From: Takashimella koratensis
Lineage: Eukaryota > Basidiomycota > Tremellomycetes > Trichosporonales > Tetragoniomycetaceae
Length of the DNA: 64,000 nucleotides
Direction of reading: 5' to 3'
NCBI GenBank assembly: GCA_003116875.1
Contig: BCKT01000005.1
Span: 868,001-932,000, forward strand
Shown here: positions 16,079 through 24,604 of the stretch, in pieces
How the letters are laid out: each line of letters opens with the position of its first letter
Numbering within the stretch: the first letter of the stretch is position 1
Translations under genes and position numbers: made by a program
The notes under the pieces: model-generated
Database searches by the model: none
What the model saw: only the letters and a program-made list of their open reading frames with translations
Told to the model about the DNA's origin: nothing

Positions 16079-16981
16079 ATGATCAAGGTCTTCACCCTTC
16101 ACCGAGAGCTACTCGAACTTTACAGATACGCTGCCACCCGTTCGAACTTGAATGCTTCCCCCAATCGTTCGCATGTCGATCGTCTCAAGCCTCACCTCCG
16201 CATGCATCGTCTGACTTCCCACGAGAACACGATCAACAGTGATGTCACCAGCAACAGCGTCACAAACGACAAATTGATCGTACAATTTACCGACAGATTC
16301 ATCGGCATGCCGGATGGACCAAGTGACGCCTTCAGTAAGACTACGCGAGCAGCCATTGCCTCGAAGTTGAGCAGTATCATCAGCACACCTTTTGAGGCAA
16401 AGCTCGACAACGTGTCGGACGCGGACATGGAATTCGTCTTCGCCAGCGCAGTTCAACGTGTCAGTGACGCGATTTTCGACTACGTTCATACAAACTCCAT
16501 TTCCCAACAGGTCCAGAGCTCTGGGCATCTCCCTCTGATCGCTCCGCTGATTCTGAAGGACGAAGATCCCCAAATTCATTTCTACAACGAGGCTCCGACG
16601 ACAATCACCATCTCTCCTGACAGCGAGACCCCGACGACGCACGTCTCGCTTGTCGACCACGAAACCTTGACGACGTTTACGTTGCCTCTCAAGGGGGTGA
16701 GGTACAAATCGTTGCAAGTCAGCTTCGTGCCTCCTGACGCGATCAGCTCCGACTCAAACCAGTCCAACATCAACACTGGATCCTCCAACGCGTCAAACGA
16801 CCTCATGCCCCCGCCTCCGCGGCCCACAAACATCTTCAATCATCAACCGTCTGGCATTGTCGAAGAGCCATTCCCCAACTCCAAAGGTGCTCAGATGAAG
16901 GCGTGGATGTCCAAGTCATTACAAAGAGGTGACGACGATCTCAAGATGTACTCGATCTCTCTGAGCAATGCCTCAGCGTAG
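16079..16981 (+). CDS. Unrecognised accessory protein, family A member 1
   Basis: A single-exon gene of 300 residues. I chose the ATG at 16079 (MIKVFTLHRELLELYRYAAT) over an in-frame upstream ATG because the upstream part lies in C/T-rich leader-like DNA. I recognise no known domain. A predicted strand (KLIVQFTDRF) is followed by two likely helices (SKTTRAAIASKLSSI; MEFVFASAVQRVSDAIFDYV). Later come two strands, TTFTLPLKG and KSLQVSFVPPD, then a Ser/Asn/Pro-rich tail. The element [S/N]F/TF-x-[L/I]-x-L...[S/T]L[Q/K]V[S/T]FVP recurs in the next gene (SFNIKLDG...TLKVTFVPRP), so the two are probably distant paralogues. There is no signal peptide or membrane segment. Function is unknown. Confidence 0.7.
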   Translation: MIKVFTLHRELLELYRYAATRSNLNASPNRSHVDRLKPHLRMHRLTSHENTINSDVTSNSVTNDKLIVQFTDRFIGMPDGPSDAFSKTTRAAIASKLSSIISTPFEAKLDNVSDADMEFVFASAVQRVSDAIFDYVHTNSISQQVQSSGHLPLIAPLILKDEDPQIHFYNEAPTTITISPDSETPTTHVSLVDHETLTTFTLPLKGVRYKSLQVSFVPPDAISSDSNQSNINTGSSNASNDLMPPPPRPTNIFNHQPSGIVEEPFPNSKGAQMKAWMSKSLQRGDDDLKMYSISLSNASA

Positions 16982-17245
16982 ATACCAGCTTGCGGCTATA
17001 CAACCAGTGCATATCAGACACCATGATCCTTTACTCATTGCGTGAGGACGATGGAGCGATGAGGGGTGGAGAACAGCGTGACAGATACTTTGAGAGAGTC
17101 AAAGAGAGATGAGGAAGGAGAGTGGAGTTACAGTACTTGTCTGTTCCTGTGAAGATTCATGCATTATCTCATCAGGCTTCTTGCGGATGCGCGAAGAGAA
17201 TGACACCACCTTTCCGAGGCTGAGAAGTTATGAGAACCATATTTC

Positions 17246-18207
17246 TACAGTGGGGGGAAATAATAATTTGGTACAAGCAGGTTGCCTAGCCATCATGTTT
17301 GAGATGCTACATCTCATGCTGCAGCTCCTCTAATACTCTATTACTTGGAAGATGTGCTATTGGCATGCCAATGGTCATGTTTCATGCAGTGCTGATAGAC
17401 TTCCCTGATTACAATCTGTTTCATGGATGTGCTTCCATTTTGACTGAAAATGAGCTTCAATTGCAGTGCTCCCTCTGCAGTTTGACCTTTGAAACATGCA
17501 GTATCTCCCATGCAGTACTTTTCATTCATGCATTGGCTTCCTTCACACCAAGTTTCAATTGTGTAGAGACCATATATACTATACATTTGGAAGATATGGC
17601 TGAACCTTCAGAATCATGGGAGCCAGCATCTTTAGCTCTCATCAGCACATTTGTTAATGCATATTTTTTCTTCATTCTTGCTTTAACACTGGTGAAACTC
17701 AGAGGAGCCTTGATGGGTGAAGTATCAGAGCAAGAGACTGCCTGTTGCATGAGCAATGTCTTGAAGCAACCTTGCCAGCACTTCAAACTCCCTCAAAAGT
17801 GCCACCTGGTGGCAGTTTTTCTATGGGGAGGAATACTGGGGTCACCCTCTTCTGAGCAGCCTCCAACATGCTACAATAGCTCTACTATCTAGAAGAAACG
17901 TGAGGACACTCATGAGACATACCAAAACCACTGCAGGGTTCTGGGAATGCAGCAGTGTCTTTTTGCTTGAGATGTCACCAGCATAACCAAAACTTATTTG
18001 TGATTTTTCACATTCCTCTTTGGCACATCACTGTGAGTGCAAGATGGATCCTATGCATGTCTTGTTGTTACAGCAGCTTTATAACCTGTGTCGCATCATC
18101 TATACATTATTTCAATGTTACTGCACTAGTATTGGCGCAGGGGTACCATGCAGCAATTACAAACCCAAAAATGGCCTTGTACCAAATTATTATTTCCCCC
18201 CACTGTA
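17246..18207. mobile_element. Tc1/mariner-like element, non-autonomous or decayed
   Basis: Near-perfect terminal inverted repeats of about 30 bp run from 17248 (CAGTGGGGGGAAATAATAAT...) to 18205. Each is flanked by TA (17246-17247 and 18206-18207), the target duplication of Tc1/mariner transposons, whose ends are often CAGTG. The element is 958 bp between the TA pairs and visibly more AT-rich than its surroundings. An open frame of 197 codons (17299-17892) crosses the interior, but I see neither a helix-turn-helix nor a DDE/DDD triad on either strand. At this length, a full Tc1-type transposase is not expected. It lies between family A members 1 and 2. Confidence 0.82.
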
Positions 18208-18716
18208 CGATATCACAGGCAATGAGAATTTCCCTTCCGAGCGGTTGCCACCTTCTTGGCCTACCTCTCAACTCTCAACTTTCCTTCCGGTGCGAACTCG
18301 ATGGTCACCACGTTCTCGCCCTCCTTTGATGATGTGAGCAAGGATGAGTGTGGCATGACTGTGGCATCTGGGGAACATGGGTCTCGAAGGTTCTCAGCCA
18401 CACGCTTGAAGTCGCAGCCCGCTCCAAGTGACAGTACGGCTACCAGATTTTGCTCCAGCCTTCTCAAGATGCGGCATTCCCAATATTTCCCCATTCACAC
18501 AGCTAGTGTGAGGATTGTGACAATGGGAAGCAGAGTGATCCTTGACCGATTTCGTCCTGGAATATAAAATCCACGACCGAATAGCGATCAAGCTCCTCGT
18601 TAGCTAGCCCACTCCAACACCCAACTACAGCACAGCACTACGAGTTATTGTCCTTCACTCACTAGTCTATAATCCATTCGACGCACATACTTTGCCCACG
18701 TTTCCAAATCTCAACC
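18208..18716. promoter_or_regulatory. Upstream region of family A member 2 with TATA-like box
   Basis: About 510 bp. A TATA-like sequence, GGAATATAAAATCC, lies at about 18559-18572, some 150 bp before the ATG at 18717. A similar spacing recurs in block B. Confidence 0.5.
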
Positions 18717-20201
18717 ATGAGCTTCCGTCACCCCCCTTCGGTACCGGACACAGTTCACCTTGACAACTTTGCACACACACTGCTTCAGTCCAGTAACGAC
18801 AACGAGGCTGCTTCGGCCGGGACCAGACAGCTGTATGCCAAGCTCGAATACGAGGACCCTACTGGTTCGGCTTCCGCCTCATCTGGGGGGGCCTCGTTCG
18901 GCAATCGCGATCCTCATTCTCCACCTGACGGAGAGTTCATCCTCCACCTTCAGTTCGGCGATTCTTTCACGCATGACAGGAATCAGCCAGCCTCCCATTG
19001 GCGTCAAGCAACCAGGAGAGCACTTGCTCATGCTACCTTGGAACATTTAGCCACCAAGTGCAAGTTCAAGTACGACTATTTGCGAACTTCTGACGCACAA
19101 TCAGTCTACGCATCCATCCTCACCGCACTTGCCAAGACCGTTCATGAAAGTGTCGAGGCTGACGTCCAAGCCCACTCGGCGTCCTTGGTGGCATTCGCGT
19201 CCGCACCTTGGGGTGACGAAGTGACAAACTTCGTTAGGCGCAAGTTGGCTGAGAAAGAATTCATCTCCACCGCACCGACCATGATGCGGATTGAAGAGAT
19301 CAAGACGGAAGGACCCGATATTGGGCCGATCGCCGGACCCAACCGAATCCAAGAGATCAAGACCGAGGGAGAGAACGATGGCGATGAGTCCATCGAAGCG
19401 GTAGTAATCCCAGAAGCGCGAGTTGAGTCTGTCGACCACCTTGACGCTGAAACGAATACGCCGGTTTTCTCAGTGAGTTACGAGAACACCGAAGATCGCT
19501 TGACTCACAACGACGACTGGACCTCATTCAATATCAAGCTCGACGGTGACATGGCCAAGACCCTCAAAGTAACGTTCGTTCCTCGCCCTGGCCCACCCAT
19601 CTGGGATGGGATCAGCGGTGACGAGATGGGCGTTCCCATCTTCCCACCCTCATTCCCACCAGGCAATGAAACGGCAACCGTGCCGTGGGGAGCACCAGCG
19701 GGATGGCCCTCGATGAACCGGCCCCCAAGCTTGCCTTTCCAGCACCAACAACCTTTTATTCCGCCTCCCTCTGTTCTCCCGACCTACAACTCACACCACT
19801 CCCCCTCAATTCCAATCTCATATGCCTACCAGATGTCTCCACCCCCATCTGAGATTCCAGCGAGCTTCCCTACAGTGACTCTCTCAATCTCGCCATCTTC
19901 TCCGCCGAACACTGCACCATCTGTCCACCCATTTTTGCAGGAGCATATCATCTCTGAAGCGCTCATGCGAGCGGCTTCTATGTCTGGATGGGGGTCTTAC
20001 CCTCAGGTCGTGCCTCAACCCTCATCGTGGTTCCTGCCTGGCCCCGGGCAACACTCCGCTTCAATGGTACCTGGGTACCTACCGCCCCACGCAGTCTCGT
20101 CAGTGGCGGGTGTACCCGGAGGACCGACCGGGCTTGTCCCATACCAGCCGTGGGGATCGAGGATAGCACAGTCTGGCCCCGTCTGTCCGTCATCTCCCTA
20201 G
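18717..20201 (+). CDS. Unrecognised accessory protein, family A member 2
   Basis: Single-exon gene, 494 residues, starting MSFRHPPSVPDTVHLDNFAH. The N-terminal ~320 residues look folded. There is a strand (EFILHLQFGDSF), a Trp/Arg/Ala helix (HWRQATRRALAHATLEHLA), a second helix (QSVYASILTALAKTVHESV), then an acidic linker with a twice-repeated [I/Q]EEIKTEG-like unit. A final strand pair follows: DDWTSFNIKLDG and KTLKVTFVPRP. From about residue 320 on it is disordered and Pro/Ser-rich (PSLPFQHQQPFIPPPS). The strand pair resembles that of the neighbour at 16079. There is no known domain, signal peptide or membrane segment. The overall order strand, helix, helix, strand pair is also seen in block B, but at a level that needs profile comparison. 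Confidence 0.72.
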   Translation: MSFRHPPSVPDTVHLDNFAHTLLQSSNDNEAASAGTRQLYAKLEYEDPTGSASASSGGASFGNRDPHSPPDGEFILHLQFGDSFTHDRNQPASHWRQATRRALAHATLEHLATKCKFKYDYLRTSDAQSVYASILTALAKTVHESVEADVQAHSASLVAFASAPWGDEVTNFVRRKLAEKEFISTAPTMMRIEEIKTEGPDIGPIAGPNRIQEIKTEGENDGDESIEAVVIPEARVESVDHLDAETNTPVFSVSYENTEDRLTHNDDWTSFNIKLDGDMAKTLKVTFVPRPGPPIWDGISGDEMGVPIFPPSFPPGNETATVPWGAPAGWPSMNRPPSLPFQHQQPFIPPPSVLPTYNSHHSPSIPISYAYQMSPPPSEIPASFPTVTLSISPSSPPNTAPSVHPFLQEHIISEALMRAASMSGWGSYPQVVPQPSSWFLPGPGQHSASMVPGYLPPHAVSSVAGVPGGPTGLVPYQPWGSRIAQSGPVCPSSP

Positions 20202-20784
20202 GGGAAGAAAGACAACCCCGAGAAAGATCGAGGCTACTTTGCTATTGACTGATTTGAACCTTCATGATAGTCCTCTTATCTTCCGCCGGACCATGAATGC
20301 ATGTTTTGTGGCTTTCAAGTCGGTCTGGTCATTGCGAAAGCCTCGTTTGCTACCTCTCCTTTCTAGAAACGCAGCCCACCCTGGGCAAGAATTCGTCGGC
20401 CGAAAATTTCCTCTCGTCTTTCGCCCTTGTTGTTCATCCTTTCACTCGTCTCTCAGTCCTCTTTCCTTTTTTTACTTGGTCCACGCCCGGATAGTGCGTT
20501 TCTCCCATCAGGAATCTGTACTGTACCAGAGAAAGAGCGTTATGACAGTCTCGTCAAATGATGTCATGTGGACAGGCTGAATAATCACCTTCGACACCAC
20601 GGCGGGCGAAATTGGAACCCTTTTATCAAACCTGCCAAAGTCAGGTGGAGTATCGGCGGTCGAACGCCACGCTACTGTCACAAATACTGGTGGACCTCAG
20701 AGTCCTACTTCTCTTCTTCCCCGATCCCCACTTTTTCCACTATTCACTGTTCATCAGTGAACCAGCTCTGAAAGCTCGATTACG
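20202..20784. promoter_or_regulatory. Upstream region of family A member 3 (duplicated block)
   Basis: About 580 bp. The part from about 20290 to 20640 is clearly similar to about 22045-22360 upstream of the next gene. Shared pieces include CTCCTTTCTAGAAA, GTCGGCCGAAAATTTCC / GTCGGCCGAGAAATTCC and GTCAAATGATGTCA / GTCAAGTGATGTCA. This indicates that gene and promoter were duplicated together. Confidence 0.7.
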
Positions 20785-21690
20785 ATGAACACTCTCACGA
20801 CGATGCATCCCGAATCGATCGCTGACGACGCTGATTTCGACAATACCTTCATGTCTGCCGCGCCCAAGCAGAACTTTTCTGACATGGAATTTGATGCCGT
20901 CGACGCCCTCATGGAACTTGCGGAAGAACTTCGATGCGGGGGCATAGAGGTTATAAACTCGACGAAAGGCAAGATTGCAAGTCCCTCCGACCATCAGCGA
21001 GGCCTGATTGATGAACTGATGGGTGCGCCTTTCATTTCTCACAATTGGCGTCGACAGGATCTGTTTTCCAAGGATCCAATTTTGGAATCTCTCATCATTG
21101 TCGTCGCAACCGAATTCGAGTTCGAATCCTCGGACGCCGACCAATCCATCCTCCTGACGGTGAAATCCGCGATCGCCGAACGTCTGGCGGATCCTTCACG
21201 TTCCGAATTCGCCACCAAAGAGACGCTCCTCGAAGTTTGGTACGATTCCGTTTTCTCGACGTGTTCGTCCCTCATGCTCTCTGCAAAGCACAACGGGCTT
21301 ACCAGTCCACCGAAGTTATTGCCATTGAGTGTCAACAAATCGACGCCTGCCTTCGCCCAGTGGAAATCCCATTGGGTGAAACACTCTCTGATCAAGAATC
21401 GACAGCTTTCGGCGCCCACCCGGGTTGAGAGTCAAGTGGCGCAGATTCCCACTGTAACTGTCCGCGACAAGGCACGAATCGAGATGACGGTGATGTTTGG
21501 GAGTGTCGAAGCACCCGAGGTGGAATCCTTTCTTGACGATTTGGAAACACGATTCCCTCTGACGGAGTGCCCCTTCGAAGCTCCGTTCGAATCAAAGGGT
21601 TCGAAACATGATACGACATGCGAAGAGGATGAGTTCGATTTTCATCCCAATGCATTGAAGGTGGAAGGGCGATGGAGGATGAGCTGTTGA
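20785..21690 (+). CDS. Unrecognised accessory protein, family A member 3 (single repeat unit)
   Basis: Single-exon gene, 301 residues (MNTLTTMHPESIADDADFDN). It contains one copy of a domain that occurs twice in the next gene. The domain has a helix (DALMELAEELRCGG), a basic segment (HQRGLIDELMGAPFISHNWR), a strand (ESLIIVVATEFEF), then a helix ending in LLEVWYDSVFSTCSSLM. At the C-terminus is FGSVEAPEVESFLDDLETRF, matching FGKLEDVKLYPQFQNWIERF and FGHLHEVQKLREFKDWAERY in the neighbour. The domain is not one I know. The WYD/WF-x-[A/S]-V-x-T-x-C motif is the best seed for a search. Promoter and coding region were duplicated with the gene downstream. There is no targeting signal. Confidence 0.72.
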   Translation: MNTLTTMHPESIADDADFDNTFMSAAPKQNFSDMEFDAVDALMELAEELRCGGIEVINSTKGKIASPSDHQRGLIDELMGAPFISHNWRRQDLFSKDPILESLIIVVATEFEFESSDADQSILLTVKSAIAERLADPSRSEFATKETLLEVWYDSVFSTCSSLMLSAKHNGLTSPPKLLPLSVNKSTPAFAQWKSHWVKHSLIKNRQLSAPTRVESQVAQIPTVTVRDKARIEMTVMFGSVEAPEVESFLDDLETRFPLTECPFEAPFESKGSKHDTTCEEDEFDFHPNALKVEGRWRMSC

Positions 21691-22562
21691 AGTACGGCCT
21701 TTGGCTTTCCGCTCGCGAGGCCAAAAGTTCACATCGTGCTTCAGGGTCTGGGACTAGCGAAGAGCTGTGAGCGTGTGGGATCGAATGGCTGATCTATCGT
21801 TCAGGGAGTTGGTGTGCGGTGATGAGGCTTGGAGGGTAGTAATGCCGGTGATACTACAGATATGCGATGTTGTCCACCATCACTGTGTCTGGACCTCCTT
21901 GAGCGAGATGTGAGGTCCGATGTCGTCATAGTTGTACATGGGCAGACAATCCTTCAAGGCAGTGAATGCAAGGGCTTGTGAGGGAGTGAGTGATCGTCGT
22001 GAAAGGTCTATTGATCGGTTCAGGATTCCATGACACTTCGACTTGGCAGTTTATGCACACTGTGTGGCTTTTAAATCGATCTGATCACTGCGAACATACA
22101 TGATATTCCTCCTCTCCTTTCTAGAAAGTCAAACCAGACCAGTTCTCTATTTGTCGGCCGAGAAATTCCCTCCGTCTTGCGCCTCACCATCCATTTTTTC
22201 AGTTGTTGAGCGCCCTTCACATTACTCACCCTGCCACTTTCTACATGTCAGTGTGACTGTAGCGACTTTAGCGGCCTCGTCAAGTGATGTCACTTGCACG
22301 GGCTAATCACCTTTGACATATCAATCAGCGAAGGAAGAACCTTTCATCAAGGTGAGGTGTAGTCGCAGCTGTTGAGCCCAAAGCTGCTCGTCACATATAC
22401 TCGAGACGACACTGAAAACTTCTTCTTTTTCCCCCCACCCCAATTATTTTTCAGTTACTCACGCTTTCGCTTCGCCACCCTGGACATTGCGCATCACAAC
22501 TCACCAATATCTTCACAACGTCAGAGAATTCCCCCATCACCTCTGGCCCCCACATACCGCTT
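21691..22562. promoter_or_regulatory. Upstream region of family A member 4 (duplicated block)
   Basis: About 870 bp. Positions about 22045-22360 repeat the upstream block of the preceding gene. No separate gene is visible. Confidence 0.6.
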
Positions 22563-24263
22563 GACATTGACAAATTCCTCCAACTTGCTCGAGAGTTGGG
22601 AAGGGTCCCTTCGCCTACGGCGTTCGTTTCGGACAAACGAGATCGACAGCGAAAACTGATTGATTCTTGTCTGAACGAGCCCGAATTCCTCCACTGGAAG
22701 GAAAGACCGGGCCAGTACGTGAGTGGAGGCCGCCTTTCGAAAACCCTCATCGCCGTCGTCGCCCCCGGGGTTTCTTTCAAAGACGAGGACGATGCTGTGG
22801 ATGAGGACGGTTCTGTGGATGAGGACGGCTCTGTGGATGAGGACGGCTCCGTGGGTGAGGACAGCGCTGTGGATGTGGACGGTCCTGTGGATGAGAACTG
22901 TTCTGTGGCGATCATGACCACTCTCAAAGTCACAATGGCAGACCAAATTGTGGAAGACGAGAGCATCAAGTTGCCGACGAAGAGCGAAATGATGGATATC
23001 TGGTACGATGCCGTTGTTGCAACTTGCTCGTCAATGCGAGGTCTGGATGCCCACGACAACATCGACGAGTTTTCGCGTTGGGCGAAAATGACATCAACAA
23101 GGAACAAAAAGCTTCTGCGAGCCATCAAGTACGATTGCGATTTCTGGTCCCATCCTTTTTTCAGCGCATACGACGAGTATACCGGCAACGGTGTGGCCAT
23201 CGTTTTCGGGCATCTACATGAAGTTCAAAAGCTCAGGGAGTTTAAAGATTGGGCGGAACGATATCCCATGGAGGATTCACCCCTACTTGAACAACCCGTC
23301 GAACCCCGCGAACAACCCGTCGAACCCCGCTATCCGACCTCCTCTTCCATCCTCGCGAGACAAGAGGAGGTTACCAAGTTCCTCGAGCTCGCCAAAAAGC
23401 TGGGATGCACTCCCAAAGGCAAACAATCGACCAACGTAGGGAGTTCAGGGGAACAACGAAAATTGATCATCGAAGAGCTTGGGTCGCCGCACATCTCTCG
23501 TCGGCTAGCTGAACCCCGGTTCAGCAAAGAAGACAGCAGCTCCCTTCCCCGTGCACTCCTTCTCGTTGTTCCAACCAGTTTTTCCTCCGACTTTCAAGAC
23601 CAGCATCCTGTTGTCAGAACAAGCTTGAAGGCAGAAACTATCCGACGGCTCGTTACATCCCGCACGACCACCGATCTGAACGACGACAAGCTCGTCGACT
23701 TTTGGTTTGAAGCGGTGAACACAGTATGCTTCAAACTGTGCAACCTCGGTCACGACAATCCCTCAAGCTCGGTGAAGAGGTCGTTATCATCCATGGAGGA
23801 AGAAGGACATGAAACGGTTCCCTTCGATTGGCAGAGTCCACTTCTGTTTGAGAGTCGGCAGGACCTTCAGCGAACAATGTCGGAGGACATTACGCAATTG
23901 TCCGCTTGGCTCGAAGAACGCCAGAGGTTGGTACCACGGGAGGCAAAAAAGAACCGTTCCGCAGTCTTTGAGGGTTATGGGGTAGCTGGACCATCGATTG
24001 ACTTCACGCCCGATGCGCCTGATACGAATGAAGACATCGCGTCGAAACACAACGCATGGCGCCTGATGCGGCTGATGTCGATACCAAGCCCTTTGGATGA
24101 CCCGTATTTTTGCACAGTCATTGACAAGGAAACTTTGACCGAAGTAGGAATCGCTTTCGGAAAGCTTGAAGACGTCAAACTGTACCCGCAATTCCAGAAC
24201 TGGATCGAGCGTTTTCCCTTCACGGTAAAGAATGAGACTGAGGAAAAGACCCGCGACAGGTGA
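22563..24263 (+). CDS. Unrecognised accessory protein with two tandem domains, family A member 4; start uncertain
   Basis: The open frame encodes two copies of the domain found once in the gene at 20785: about 22563-23275 and about 23361-24230. Paired motifs are FLQLAREL / FLELAKKLGC, RQRKLIDSCLNEP / EQRKLIIEELGSP, SKTLIAVV / RALLLVV, and DIWYDAVVATCSSM / DFWFEAVNTVCFKL. The final pair is FGHLHEVQKL / FGKLEDVKLY. Similarity to the neighbour runs upstream to at least 22563, yet no in-frame ATG occurs between about 22380 and the domain. The start may lie in an unseen 5' exon, may have been lost, or may be a downstream Met such as 22914. Inside repeat 1 sits a run of about six VDEDGS-like hexapeptides (22795-22905). 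Function is unknown. Confidence 0.6.
   Translation, partial: DIDKFLQLARELGRVPSPTAFVSDKRDRQRKLIDSCLNEPEFLHWKERPGQYVSGGRLSKTLIAVVAPGVSFKDEDDAVDEDGSVDEDGSVDEDGSVGEDSAVDVDGPVDENCSVAIMTTLKVTMADQIVEDESIKLPTKSEMMDIWYDAVVATCSSMRGLDAHDNIDEFSRWAKMTSTRNKKLLRAIKYDCDFWSHPFFSAYDEYTGNGVAIVFGHLHEVQKLREFKDWAERYPMEDSPLLEQPVEPREQPVEPRYPTSSSILARQEEVTKFLELAKKLGCTPKGKQSTNVGSSGEQRKLIIEELGSPHISRRLAEPRFSKEDSSSLPRALLLVVPTSFSSDFQDQHPVVRTSLKAETIRRLVTSRTTTDLNDDKLVDFWFEAVNTVCFKLCNLGHDNPSSSVKRSLSSMEEEGHETVPFDWQSPLLFESRQDLQRTMSEDITQLSAWLEERQRLVPREAKKNRSAVFEGYGVAGPSIDFTPDAPDTNEDIASKHNAWRLMRLMSIPSPLDDPYFCTVIDKETLTEVGIAFGKLEDVKLYPQFQNWIERFPFTVKNETEEKTRDR
22795..22905 (+). repeat. 18-bp coding minisatellite (VDEDGS-type units)
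   Basis: Units of the form TCTGTGGATGAGGACGGC repeat about six times with drift (VDEDGS, VGEDSA, VDVDGP). They add a flexible acidic loop to the first domain of the protein. The sister domain and the neighbouring gene lack it, so it is a recent expansion. Confidence 0.85.
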
Positions 24264-24604
24264 GTGCAGAGGATGGTGACTTGACGTCAACTGATGATTC
24301 TTCAGTACAAGTTAGCTTGAAAACCGTACGAGACCGATGTCATGGCGCTGGTAATGTGCGACGGTCAATGCTGTCTTGCAGGGCAGGTCGGTTTTGCTTG
24401 CCACGTCATTCCCTTTCCTTATCTGGTGGTCGATTGTGATAAGGGCCCAGATCGAGTCGCGTCGGTTCCTGAGATTATGAATTTTTGACTGCCGTATTTT
24501 TCTTTTCTGGGTTTAGATCTATTGACATCGTTCCTCCCTCCGTCACGCCTGTCTCCGTACCACCCTCACCTCACCTCTAGCAAACCCCTCAGACTACAGC
24601 AGCC
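24264..24604. promoter_or_regulatory. Upstream region of GUA1
   Basis: About 340 bp between the accessory gene and the GMP synthase ATG. C/T-rich just before the start. No individual element can be assigned. Confidence 0.4.

Noticed and set aside
17299..17892. 197-codon open frame inside the Tc1-like element
   Set aside because: It has no helix-turn-helix or catalytic triad and is Cys/Leu/Ser-rich by composition; not called as a transposase.
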